From Loripinus fragilis (taxonomy: Eukaryota > Mollusca > Bivalvia > Lucinida > Lucinidae): a stretch of DNA of 64,000 bases. The stretch lies in NCBI GenBank assembly GCA_964019695.1, contig OZ026524.1:27444164-27508163 (forward strand), in the 5' to 3' direction. Positions 37,460 through 48,575 of the stretch are shown here, one piece after another. The notes under the pieces are model-generated. The model was not told where the DNA came from. It saw only the letters and a list, made by a program, of their open reading frames with translations, and did no database searches. A program made the position numbers and the translations under genes. The first letter of the stretch is position 1; each line of letters opens with the position of its first letter.

Positions 37460-38170
37460 GCACTGCTTTATCTGGCAATTTTGGGCAAAAATCCCCTGGC
37501 CATAATTGGGGAAAAATGATTGACTTAACGTCAAAATTGGGAAAATAATGATATAAAACATACGTAACTAATATACTCAAATTCTATAATAAGGGCCTAG
37601 TCTCTGCAATTTTCTAAGCACCCTGGGTGCTTAAATGGTTGAATACGGTGGTAGTATGCAAAGAGTTATCAAGAAGGTAAGCCAGCAGTATGTATTTCCT
37701 TGACTTGATGTAGTAGCTTGACTTGCTCTGACCTGGAACTGGGATGACAGTATTAGAATCTTAGACTGACCTGTGCAAACCACAGCATGCAGACCCAAAT
37801 TATATATACTACCATTGCACAGGGCTTTATCCAGCAATTTTGGGAAAAGGCCCCTGGCCAAAATTGGGAAAAAATTATCAACATAATATTAAATTGGGAA
37901 AAATATCGACATAAAATAATTGGATCCGAGACAAAACAAAGCTCTTTAGTGGGATTGTCTTAGCACACAAATACATCCATTTGGCACTAGTCACATTCTA
38001 TTATGGGTTATTGTTTCTCATAAAGAGTAGTTTCTAAAGAAAAAAAAATCCTTTTTATTAATTGGGAAAAATATACATGGAATTAGGAATAAAGGTGGCT
38101 ATTTTCCATCGGGAATGGGGCAGAAATTAGGTAGAAAATCCCCTGAAATTTGGTGACATATCTGACCAGA
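37460..38170. repeat. dispersed repeat cluster (AATTGGGAAAA motif)
   Basis: Two related starts, TTTATC(T/C)(G/A)GCAATTTTGGG at about 37469 and 37827, each followed by CCCCTGGCC and AAATTGGGAAAA repeats; a third piece with complementary AAATCCCCTGAAATTTGG ends near 38150. Probably a nested TIR element; boundaries not resolved. Confidence 0.4.
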
Positions 38171-38334
38171 ATATTGTCTGTTTACTTGGGCCAAAATTTA
38201 GAATCAGGTAAAATAATTAAGTTTAATCAGCAAAATTAACCTGGTAAGACCACAGAGGATTAATTAAGTCCTATCTCTGAGACAGGCCCAAGAGCTAATT
38301 TCTTGATCAGGTTTCTCAGCAGCCTTCATGTTCC

Positions 38335-38730
38335 CACTGGTAAATGTATACGTCAATTTGGGTGGTATTTATGCGTATTGCCGGTACTTCGTAGACCGGA
38401 AGTGGTAGATATTGGTGTTTATACCGTATAGAAAAACATGCCATATGACTAAAGGACTATAGACTTCAATCATTTTTAAGTATTCAGTATGTGCATGGGG
38501 ATTTATGTAAGCATTTAGGAATAGATTCGAGTACCGATCTGGATCGGTACTCAAATCTATTCCTAAATGCTTACATAAATCCCCATGTGCATGCCAAATA
38601 CTTAAAAATGATCTAATTCTATAGGGCATGTTTTTCTATACGGTATAAACACCAATATCTACCACTTCCAGTCTATGATGTACCGGCAATATGCGTAAAT
38701 ACCAGCAAATTGGCGTATACATTTACCAGT
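38335..38730. mobile_element. 396-bp long inverted repeat (foldback)
   Basis: Two arms of about 195 bp from ACTGGTAAATGTATACG to CGTATACATTTACCAGT, meeting at GTACCGATCTGGATCGGTAC. The arms are very similar, with a few substitutions and small gaps; there is almost no spacer. Confidence 0.9.
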
Positions 38731-39204
38731 GTGATGTTCATTAAATCCACTTATGCAAGGGAAGGACAACACCATCCAGACTCAGCATTGCTGCTGAATC
38801 TGCTAGGTGTTGCCCAGCCAACCCACTCTTCATATCTGCCTTGCTGATTCGAGTATGTAAGGAAACACAAGATTGCATTTTTGGGGAATTCGAAACCATA
38901 TAATTGAAAATTTCTTAAAAAACATGCATGAACATATAAGCAATGTTTATGATATTTCATACCGCAAAACATGAAAGAAACTAGATTTCTTTACTGGTTA
39001 GAAATTTTCAAAAATATACCTCCACATGGGAAGTAAAGTAACTAACTCATCAAGGGAAATCATTGCATAATTGGAACACTAGAATAAGAGTTAGCATAGT
39101 CATGAGTTCATTATCCAGTACGAGGACTCAGTGGGCCTCATGTCTCTTCAGTTTGAAGTCACTTCTAGGTTATCACTACATTAAGTTATATAATCCAGTG
39201 GTAA

Positions 39205-39366
39205 ATGAATCTCCTACCAGGGAGTCTATAATTGGCACTTAATCTCCAGTAAGGGAGTCTATGAATGACACTGTTTGTCTCCAGCAAGGGAGTCTATAAT
39301 TGACACTGTATATATCCAGCAAGGGAGTTCATAATTGACACTGTATTTCTCCAGCAAGGGAGTCCG
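39205..39366. repeat. 33-bp tandem repeat, five units
   Basis: Unit close to CTCCAGCAAGGGAGTCTATA plus ATTGACACTGTAT; five imperfect copies. Confidence 0.85.
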
Positions 39367-39562
39367 AACACTGAATTAACACTTCGATATATAAGTATGC
39401 ACACTTCATTATGTCACTATCACATTTCAGTCAATTATTCCTCTAAAGCGCACTGAAAATCCCAAGATACTATGGCATAGCTGTATATTCATTGATAGAC
39501 ATACAATATATGGTTTCTGACTAAACTACATTTTAAACTAAAACTACTATATATACAGGGTA

Positions 39563-39940
39563 ATGGGTGGGCGGGAAAAATTTGTCATGGCGACCGCAGC
39601 AATGAAGATTTTCTTTGAAACTGACGCCAATTACAAAACAAGCAGCCAAGCGCGGGTACCCTCAACAGCCATTGGTTAAAGCCAGATGTAAACAAGGTCT
39701 GATTGGCTACTTCAAATAATTCCTGATAATTCAAAATAAAACAATAAATCCACTAATCTGATTGGCTTACTGAGTCACGTGTTTCCGAAAACTACAAAAA
39801 ACTATAAGTTATTTATTTTTTCCAAAGCTTTTAGAACGGCCTCATTTTAGAAATATAAAAGATATGCTAAGGGTACACATTTAGAAAAATAGAAAAAAAC
39901 AATAAAGACCAGGAAATCTTTACTGATTTCCCGCCCACCG
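39563..39940. other. 378-bp segment with 13-bp inverted ends, promoter-like motifs
   Basis: GGTGGGCGGGAAA at 39566 and its exact complement TTTCCCGCCCACC near 39937 bound the segment. Between them are three ATTGG (CCAAT-box) motifs, one in CAGCCATTGGTT and two in CTGATTGGCT, and an E box CACGTG. The ends also look like E2F sites. It may be a MITE, an intronic promoter or enhancer, or both. Confidence 0.4.
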
Positions 39941-40663
39941 ACTGGCTGGCCAAGTCATATGACCATTCAGCTTAAACAATTCTACAAAATTTGCAATTTT
40001 CAAGTCCCCTTAAGAGGCGCTCTCAAGGGACATAAACATTGTGAGAACACAATCAAAAATTTAAGGAAACACCAGTCGAATGCAACTTCCGGTTACATTA
40101 ACCCAAGTGGGTGGGGTAATGTAAACAGACTTCTGCTCTGTGGATTTAAAAATAGATTAACAGGTAATCTGTTCAATAAATCAGAGCTATCAGTCGGGTA
40201 ACAGTGGCCTGTCAATAAAACCATCTAGCACAGCATTAATGTTCTGAACTACTGGTTCTTGTAAATCATCTGTTATTTTCTTCATTTCTTCTCTGCTGCC
40301 TATCAAAGACCTCCTGATATTAACCCTGTCAAGTTCTAATTAAATCCAATCATCAGAAATGATCAGATAATAAATAGAAAGTATTGTTAAACCAGTCTAG
40401 ACAGTTGCATTGTGCTGGTGGTAGGTTAGCTGATGGATAACAGAACCAGTCTAGCTGCAAAGGTCACTGGAAAGGTTACTCAGACTGGACATAACATTCA
40501 TCTCAGACCTGATCATGCCTGATTGGCAAAAGCTTACAAGTTTACAAAATATATCAGAATAGATATAAATACAAGCAAGAAAAGGTAAGGCAGTCAGAAA
40601 ACTTGATCATCATTATCAGTTTTTAAAGGAGCATTCAAGTGGTGCATTCAAAACCTCATATGT

Positions 40664-41106
40664 ATGGGCCTCGTCGCAACAAAACCTGTCTTCAGGGTTT
40701 TCATGAAAGGGAGACTCTAACCAGACTCCCCAGCTACAGAGACTAGCTAGAACATTGAAATTTCGCTTGAAGCATGCTTAGATATGATACTTTCTAAAAA
40801 GCGAATAACAAAGGAGCTGATCAGTCTGAGCGGATGTGCAGGCTGGTCTGCACCTTTGTTGTTCGAACCCCCCAAAGACAGGTTTTTTCATATTTTTGCT
40901 TGTTTGATTTGATTCTTTACATGCCATCAACAATCTTTCAGTTATAAAGGGACGGGTCTTCCTAGATTGAACCAGTACTAAGCTAGGATTAATGTGTCTT
41001 GCTCAAGGACACAATGCACCGACGCCGGTGAGGCTCGAACCCGGGGCCCCTCGGTCTCGAGTCAAGCACTCTACCACCGAGCCACTGCGCTCCCCTCGAG
41101 GCCCAT
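40664..41106. mobile_element. TIR MITE family G interrupted by a SINE
   Basis: Left end ATGGGCCTCGTCGCAACAAA at 40664; the right end reads CGAGGCCCAT (41097-41106) only after removing the SINE at about 40891-41095. CATATG occurs on both outer sides. Confidence 0.75.
40891..41095 (-). mobile_element. SINE (family 1) nested in a MITE
   Basis: Full length: TGTTTGATTTGATTCTTTAC tail through GCTCGAACCC B box to the CCACTGCGCTCCC head end. Confidence 0.85.
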
Positions 41107-41289
41107 ATGATTTAGAGGTTGGTGGAACAAGTGGGACAAGATGTTGTGGAAGAAACTGATGGAGAATATAATTGCCATGAGTGGAAGACCCTAAGAAAGG
41201 AACACAGCTACCTGAGCTACCTGGATGGGAGCCAACTGATGTGAATAATGCCCCTGTACCTTAATCAAAAACCAGATGACAATGATCAC

Positions 41290-41455
<166 letters not shown>

Positions 41456-41838
41456 GTGTATTAATTTATTCGTTTCGAACAAAACTTCTCAAACAAAACT
41501 TGTGTAAATTTTTGTTTCACAGCATTCCCAAGTTCCATCTGTCTTATGTAAGGTAAAATGGTCATCTAGACATGAATGCCTTCTTAAAACTGTTCCATGA
41601 ATTTGTCTCATCCAGAGGTTCGCTATCTATTGAATAATTTAGTACTTTAGCAATTACTGAAACCGATCCAATTAAAAATAACTAAAGTGTTCTTTTTTGC
41701 CAGGCTTGATCAAAGAATCAGCAGACAGCCTTTTGTGTCAAATAAAACCTTTTCAACCTTCTGTGAACGAACCAATTCACCCTTTTTCATCCAAATTGAA
41801 GCATGACTTAGCAGTCTGGAGACTTGTGGAACATAAGA

Positions 41839-42060
41839 ATCTATCATGAGTGTGAGGTTAGGATAGAAAAATCCATCCTGAGGATCATCATTTGGCATCA
41901 AGAGGCTTGCCGAGTGATGACAAACAGCAATCCTGAGGAACCCATTTTTCTATCCTACCCTCACATGAATATGGATTATTTTTCTTGCTCACCTTTTTTT
42001 GTTTTTTTTAAAAAAAAAGCTTCCAGAAGTCCCTGAATACGCTAAGATGCAACTTGATAT
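41839..42060. mobile_element. MITE family R (ATCATGAGTGTGAGG ends)
   Basis: Inner inverted repeat TGAGGTTAGGATAGAAAAAT / TTTTTCTATCCTACCCTCA (41849-41966), then CTTGCTCACC and GAATACGCTAAGATGC. A second copy is split at 62908-63062 and about 63958-64000. Confidence 0.7.
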
Positions 42061-42110
42061 GATGACGTCACTTAACATAACTATGACGTCACTAAGTCTT
42101 GATGACCATG
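42060..42110. promoter_or_regulatory. two perfect CRE motifs at a repeat edge
   Basis: TGACGTCAC occurs twice, about 20 bp apart. The same edge of the family R copy at 63985 has GTGACGTCA. Function is unproven. Confidence 0.35.
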
Positions 42111-42765
42111 TGCTTGTTCCAATACAACCAATGTATGTAGCCCTCACGTGACAGCCTGGGTAAGATAGCCTGGGTATAATAATATTTTCCATCCCAGGGT
42201 AAATCTCATATCCTTATCATGGTCATGCCAATATGTCTTAACTATTGCCCCCCTGAGCCTGAATACATCCATTTTTGAAAACATTGCAAAAATTTCATCA
42301 AAGAGTACAAGTTTTATTTAAATAGTATTATTTTAATTTATATTGCATGCCATGGAAATCATTAGCTTTATTTCAAAGCATTCTGTAAAGTGTTTCAAAG
42401 CCCAATTTTAACAGTCATGTGACAGTGTAATTGGGAGAGTTATACTCATGGGGACATAATTATGGTATCCTGAAGAATCATCTCTGCAAATTTTCAGTGG
42501 CGGATCAAGAGGGATTCAGGGGGTTCGCTTACTGACCAATCACGAAATAGACACAAAAAACTATTGCTGACCCTATGGCCGCTTATCGGCGACTGATGGG
42601 TGACCATATCTGTCGAGGAAAAGTAGTTGCAATGGTCCCAAGTTACAGTCACAAAAGAAATCAGTTGCAAGGTGGTCGCATCACAGTCACAAGCTCTGTG
42701 GGACTGAGGCTGTAATAACTAATTACTGCATATGACAATATGTCAGTCATCAATATCCTTTACAA

Positions 42766-42783
42766 GGGGGGGGGGGGGGGGGG
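42766..42783. repeat. G18 homopolymer
   Basis: Eighteen consecutive G residues on plus (C tract on the gene strand). Confidence 0.95.
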
Positions 42784-42879
42784 CATTACTGTTGACCTGC
42801 ATAAAGCAATAATCGGTCTTGAAAAACATTTTTGGTCTTTTGAGAGTATGTGGCCGTTTTCCACAGGTTTTACTGTTAA
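42784..42879. mobile_element. MITE family T half-copy
   Basis: GACCTGCATAAAGC, TTTTTGGTCTTTTGAGAG and ACAGGTTTTACTGTTAA match the right half of the family; the G18 tract stands where the left half would begin. Confidence 0.6.
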
Positions 42880-43054
42880 CATTTAATTTAAACACTTTTG
42901 TGCGTAATATTTAATTCTAATTAAAAATTAGCTAGCTCTTTACTTCCAATCTTGGGCTTCACTAATTTGAAGTGATTTCAAAGGGTCCTATTCACGCCCT
43001 GCCATTTAGTTGTTAAATTGTGTACATTTTCTATCATCCAAGTCAAAATTCCAG

Positions 43055-43225
43055 ATACCAGTTATTTTGGTCGTAAAACTGTACATATTTTTATCTATCA
43101 GTTAAAACATCATTTGGGGCGCTCAAAAAAATTGTTTGACTGAAATGGTTCTTTTCAGTACCATCAACATATGTTTTTGGTTGTATGAGAAATAAGAAAA
43201 TTTATTTCAAATAATGCCCTCTTAT
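43055..43225. mobile_element. hairpin MITE family H copy, diverged
   Basis: GGGGCGCTCAAAAAAATTG / ATGGTTCTTTTCAGTACC hairpin with GAGAAATAAGAAAATTTATTT on the right. Confidence 0.55.
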
Positions 43226-43368
43226 CTTCAGGCCTGCCTCGCAAATGATTGCATTGTAGAAGTCGTTACATTGTTGCCGCTATTGTGCGTGACAATTTCA
43301 CGGCACCAAATAAGGGAAGCTTTTGTTAGGATTAATATTTTTGCTATCAATATCTAAACATATATTGT

Positions 43369-43455
43369 GGGGACACATTGCAATTGCCTTTTGAGGCAAT
43401 TGCAATGTGTAATTGCCTTTTGAGGCAATTGCAATGTGTCCCCACAATATATGCT
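43369..43455. repeat. nested foldback
   Basis: ATATTGTGGGGACACATTGC and complement enclose two direct copies of the small palindrome AATTGCCTTTTGAGGCAATT. A related, simpler version lies at 56725-56785. Confidence 0.85.
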
Positions 43456-44047
43456 TTAGAGCATAATTATGTAATAAAAATATCTCGGAAATGTGTAAAA
43501 TTTATCAAGGGGTTAGTGTGACACGTCTCCTGTGTGCGTTATACTCAGAGCAGCCAGAAAAAAGAACAAAACTAACAATTTCGTTTCTATTTCTTTGCAA
43601 AAAAAACATTGGGATCCTCGTTTGAAATGGTTAACAACATTAAAGCACTAAAGATTTAGATAATTTAAGTTCTTCCAGGATAATTGTATGATTAAGCCCA
43701 CATTTAGGAGGAACACTCTGACTTTTCTTCTGCTGTGAACTCAGAGGCGCAGACTAAATCAACTGTTTAGATCGGGTTGATCAGCTTACACAATTAGCCA
43801 TTTAAAATTGCCAAACTTGTAAATGAATAACCTGCATATATAGTGCTGTACATTTGGCCCATATATGAACCTCCTAGTGTCAAATTTTTTAGGTGCAAAT
43901 AAGCTATTGGCCTATCAATTAGGTTCTTAACCAAGTTCTTAGTGCTGTGACAATAAAGAAGAGTCTGTAGGAGTGGTCTTGCATACATGTCCTTTATGTC
44001 ATATAGACTGATAGTCCTCATGGCAGAGAATCAAATAACTTATAGTA

Positions 44048-45342
44048 ATACAAGACAAATTCGACGAATTTATATCCCCCGACGAAGGGTTATTTGAGAG
44101 AAACATGTAAATCACAAAACATAAATCCCATTTATCTAACCCTTAGTTCACCTTCAGTATTATTCAAATCATAAAAAACACCTATCAAGTATGTTTTAGT
44201 GCTTAGTTTAATAAAAAATATACATATATCTGCACGATTTCAATATCTGACCTTTAAACCCAACCCCAGAGGTCAGGGGTGTGTGTAAATTCAAAGTGTT
44301 ACCTTGCATGTATGTCTACACTTCTTCCACTTTAATTTGATATGCAACATGACCTCTTTTAGAAAAGAAAAATAGAATGACCTTTTGACCCCATCCCAGG
44401 GGTCGTTGGTGTGTGTAATGACAGCATGTTTGCTTTCATGGTGCTCTGTGCTCAATTCCCTTTAATTTGATATACAACATGACTACTTTCAGAAAAAGAT
44501 ATAGTTTGACCTTTTGACCCCACCCCCTGGGTCGAGGGTATGTCTGTCGGCAAAATATTTGCTACCATGTTGCTGCCAGTGTCGTCAGCTTTAATTTGAT
44601 ATGCAACATGACTACTTTCAGAAAAATATATAGTTTGACCTTTTGACCCCATCCCCTGGGTCGAGGGTGTGTCTGTGGGCAAAATATTTGCTACCATGTT
44701 GCTGCAAAAGTCGTCAGCTTTAATTTGATATGCAACATGACCATATTCTGAAAAAGTTTAATTTTGACCTCGGCCCCACCCCCTAAGTCCACCCAACAGG
44801 CTCAGACCCCGGCCTTCAAACTGAAACCCCGTTTGATATGTTTCATATCTATTGCTGCTCTGCCTGTATGCAAAATTTCAGCAAAAAATATTAACAATTG
44901 CCTTAGTTATTGCGAAATTTAAATATTTGACCTTTGACCCCTTAGGTGGGGTCAAAGGGGGTGGGGTAAAACTTTGACACTGCCATCCTTATCTACAGGC
45001 ACTTGGCAATCATGGTCTAAGAGTGAGAAGTTGTTAAATATAATAGCTTTGATGAAATGTGAAGATCATCACACAAAAAAGCTAATATAGGTTTTGCCTT
45101 ATAATTGCCTATACTAAAACAAGGGCAATAACTCAAGTGTTAAGGAGTCGATTTTGACCAAACTTATAGAATATCGAGAGTCCATGATACTTATCATTTG
45201 TACCAAGAATGAATCAAATCTGACCAATAGGTACTGAGATATGGTTCCGGACAGACAAAAAGTGCGGACGGACGGACGGAATGGACGGACGGACGGACGG
45301 ACGCAGCCAAAACTATATCCCTCCGACTTCGTCGGGGGATAA
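44048..45342 (+). mobile_element. 1.3-kb element with 129-bp monomers (copy 1)
   Basis: Starts TCGACGAATTTATATCCCCCG and ends with a hairpin TATCCCTCCGACTTCGTCGG plus GGGATA; the start repeats the arm sequence TATCCCCCGACGAAG. The core has four units of 129-130 bp (TTTAATTTGATATGCAACATG at about 44331, 44461, 44590 and 44719). A GGAC tetranucleotide tract (45264-45303) precedes the terminal hairpin. Because 129 is a multiple of 3, the monomers keep one minus-strand frame open for 81 codons; I regard this ORF as non-coding. Confidence 0.8.
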
Positions 45343-45388
45343 TAACAACAACAATGGGGGATGTACCCCGTGATTCTGATAGCTGGAT

Positions 45389-45570
45389 TCTTTACGTCCC
45401 ATTAACGGGACGGGTTATATAGGGACGGGTCTTCCCCAGGGTTGAACCAGTATTAAGCTAGGATTAATGTGTCTTGCTCAAGGACAAAACACAATGACGC
45501 CGGTGAGGCTTGAACCTGCAACCTTTTGGTCTTGAGTCAAGCGCTCTTCCACTGAGCCACTGCGCTCCCT
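45389..45570 (-). mobile_element. SINE (family 1) with perfect 12-bp target duplication
   Basis: Flanked by TGATAGCTGGAT at 45377-45388 and 45571-45582. The copy has a small internal disturbance in the tail (CATTAACGGGACGGGTTATA). Confidence 0.88.
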
Positions 45571-45830
45571 TGATAGCTGGATGTAACTATGAACATATTT
45601 TCATGTTATTGTGTGTCTCTCTGTATTGTCCTACATGTTCTTCGTGAGGAGACCTACTAGTGGCCCTTGCTTGTTAAATAAATAAAGCATTAAATAGATT
45701 CTGATCAGACTTTCTTCAATATTTCTGATTGATACTTCTGATGGTTTGCACTGGGTTTGAATTACAGAAACATGCCCATCTTATACTTTTTAAAGACTTT
45801 AGGAAAAAGATCTGGTTTAGAGTTTGTGTT

Positions 45831-45977
45831 TAACATCCCAACAACAGCTAAGGTCATATGGAGAGGGGGCCATGGCTTCGAGTCTCATCCAATAGACTGG
45901 AGGAGCTGGGGACTGAACTCGGGACCCCTGGGTACAAAGCAAGTTGCTTATCCACTACACCACGGCAGCTCCTCCTG
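45831..45977 (-). mobile_element. tRNA-derived SINE (family 3)
   Basis: On minus: GCCGTGGTGTAGTGGATAAGC (A box), GGTCCCGAGTTCAGTCCCC (B box), then CTCCTCCAGTCTATTGGATG and ATATGACCTTAGC. A plus-strand relative at 60590-60726 shares the last segments. Confidence 0.7.
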
Positions 45978-46298
45978 AGTTAAGTTAACTTATTGATAAG
46001 CAAACTGCTGTGTGAACCCATTCTTTTGGTGTGTGATGGAAGTGGTCAAGTGGTCTAGCTAAGTGACTGACACAACCAAACGCGTCAGATATAGCACCCT
46101 AGCCTTGCCCTATACTGCCTCCTGTTAAAGCACAGTGATATATCGCCATGAAGTGAGCCTATAAAATACTTCCAGGAAGCTATAAAAACTTGGAACCAAA
46201 GCCAAGTGAAATAAAACATATGGAACATGATCCACAATTCATTAATCAATCAAATTGTAAGACAACATGGAAAACAGTTGGCAGAGAGGAGTCCTTAC

Positions 46299-46369
46299 AT
46301 TGACAGACAATGAGGGCCCGGATCAGTCTGCTAGGGCAGACTGATCAGGGCCCTCGTTAACTGTCAATT
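46299..46369. repeat. 70-bp foldback
   Basis: TTGACAG outer arms and GAGGGCCCGGATCAGTCTGC / GCAGACTGATCAGGGCCCTC inner arms. Confidence 0.8.
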
Positions 46370-46596
46370 TGATGTAGAATGTCCAATCCATCCGTACAAA
46401 CAAGCAGAAGACCTGGATCATCCATATATTCATGGCTGGCATACAAATACTTATATAATAAGTACTATTTCTGTAAGGCAGGGATGCTCACTAAGAAAAA
46501 CACCACTATATTTATGAAACCAGACAGATATTTATGAAGGTATCATAATAATTGGGAAAACAAACGATTCTTTTTGTTCAGTAAACTGTCTGAATT

Positions 46597-47297
46597 ACAG
46601 TAAAACCTGTGTTAAACGGCCACTCTCAAAAAGACCAAATATTGGTTTTCAAGACCAATTAGTGCTTAATGCAGGTCAAAAGAATTGATTCTTCATCAAT
46701 TTCGACCTTCATTAAGCTATCATTTGTCATTAAAGGGGACGGCAACCCTGATGTTAACTATGCTTCATATGAGAGATCTTAATAAACCATGAATTTTGAT
46801 ACCAGTTTCATCTAAATCGGTTGAAAAACGTAGAGGTTATGGGCGTTTGAATATTTGCAAATGGACTGTAATGGAAGCGACCATATTGTAGGCTTAGTGA
46901 TATCACACAGCCTAATTTAATATGCGTAATCAAAATAAAGATAAACCAATGGATTTCTTGCAATTATCTTTAATAAAACCTATTCCTTATGTATAAAGCT
47001 TCATTTCTGGTGAAGCACAGATGCTGTGATAGTATTGATAACTTAAAATCAAGCAGTTGAAAAAATTCTGAAAACTAATTAAATATTCAAAATGGCAGCT
47101 AAATGTTGGCCATATTGCATTCTTTAAATGCCCATAACTTCCCCATTTTTCAACTAATTTTGATGATACTTGTTTCAAAATTCATGGGTCATAGAGCTCT
47201 TTCTGATAAAACATACTTATCATTAGGGTTGCTGTCCCCTTTGAGATCTAAATAATTTGTTTTGTCTATTTTTAGTGATAATTTTGGACAGGTTTGA
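46597..47297. mobile_element. MITE family T split by another MITE
   Basis: Left half ACAGTAAAACCTGTG to GTCATTAA (46597-46732) and right half GATCTAAATAATTTGTTTTG to about GGACAGG line up with the uninterrupted copy at 47907-48109 when 46733-47242 is removed. Confidence 0.75.
46733..47242. mobile_element. 510-bp TIR element nested in family T
   Basis: Ends AAAGGGGACGGCAACCCTGATG and CATTAGGGTTGCTGTCCCCTTT. No transposase; ORFs are short. Confidence 0.8.
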
Positions 47298-47460
47298 CTA
47301 ATATATATACATGTAGATCCAAATCTTAGCAATACATGTGTTTTTAACTCTTGCAGTGCCTGGTGAGTCAAAATTAAGGCATCTGTTGTTGTATTTTAGA
47401 AGTCTTGAAAGCAAACATTGTGACCAGGTTAAGTGCAGTCTGATCTACCTGATAATTACT

Positions 47461-47584
47461 GCAAGCATGCAAGTTAAAATTCATCTGGTACTAAAACCTC
47501 AAGTCTGTAGACGATATCTGCAGACACCATCTTCAGTGGCATTTTTCAGCTGGATGTGACTTGGGATTGATGGACATCACTCCA
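47461..47584 (+). repeat. local direct duplication, unit 1
   Basis: GCAAGCATGCAA...GATGGACATCACTCCAA; paired with 48121-48255 at roughly 80% identity by eye. Confidence 0.75.
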
Positions 47585-47906
47585 ATACTTTGCATGTTAT
47601 TCAGACTTCCAACTATGATTTGATCGGTCTTGCCAAGTTAATGATATTTCAGTGATTTCTGTTCATTTTCTGAATTGGATAGACATGAAGCCTCGAGTTT
47701 GACTGAAGTGATGCCAAAAACGTTAAACGTCCAAGTCTCCTCAGAAAAGCTTGTTTTCAATATTCATAAGAGCCAGCTGCATGGCAGCCAATATACGCCA
47801 TTTCAGATGAGCCTGTACATGGTCTCTACCAGTCTCTCTCTCACCAGTCTATCTTAACTCACACACATGCCAAGCATGGAACTAGATAAAGGTACAGACG
47901 CAAAAT

Positions 47907-48109
47907 TACAGTAAAACCTGTGTAAAACAGCTACTCTCCAAAAGACCAAAAATTGGTTTTCAAGACTAATTATCGCTTAATGGAGTTTAAAAGTATTGCA
48001 GAATGGGAGCATTCTGCAATACGGTCGACCTTCATTAAGCTGTCATTTGTCATTAAGATCTTTGTTTTGTCTATTTTTGAATAGCCATTTTACACAGGTT
48101 TTACTGTAA
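47907..48109. mobile_element. MITE family T, intact copy
   Basis: TIRs TTACAGTAAAACCTGTGTAA and TTACACAGGTTTTACTGTAA, nearly perfect over about 20 bp; TTA on both sides. Confidence 0.85.
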
Positions 48110-48120
48110 TTGCTTGACTT

Positions 48121-48255
48121 GCAAGCATGCAACCAAAGTTAAAATTTGTCCGGTACTAAAGCTTCAATGCAGTAGACAATATCCGAGATCCGCAAACATC
48201 TTCAGCAGCATTTTTCAGGTGGATGTGACTTGGGATTGATGGACATCACTCCAAG
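48121..48255 (+). repeat. local direct duplication, unit 2
   Basis: See 47461-47584; unit 2 lies 11 bp right of the intact family T MITE. Confidence 0.75.
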
Positions 48256-48474
48256 ACCATGGGTTTAATTGTGGAACTTAGAAACTATTAGATGGTCACT
48301 GATGAGGCCTAAATGGCCGAAAATAGCTAGTCTGGCCGAGAAAATATGCACACTCTGCTTTCAGTTCTTTGATGCATTCTTTGCTTCCAAAGGATAGCCT
48401 GTTAAGAACATATTTTACTGTATAGGCACCTTGACCCACTGTATAGTTGCATATGTAGGATTTTTGGAACATCC

Positions 48475-48575
48475 ATACGTTATAATGTGAGATGGTTCTT
48501 TTGAGTAGCCATAACATCTATGTTTTAGTCAAGAAATAAGAAAATTAATTTTAATTACACACTCTTATTTAAGAG
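48475..48575. mobile_element. hairpin MITE family H, partial
   Basis: TGAGATGGTTCTTTTGAGTAGCC, TTTAGTCAAGAAATAAGAAAAT and ACACTCTTATTTAAG. Another partial copy is at about 49065-49150. Confidence 0.55.

Noticed and set aside
44452..44697. Minus-strand ORF with repeated MVANILPTD text (also 53665-53910)
   Set aside because: It lies inside the 129-bp tandem monomers of a transposon; no start context, domain or gene structure.
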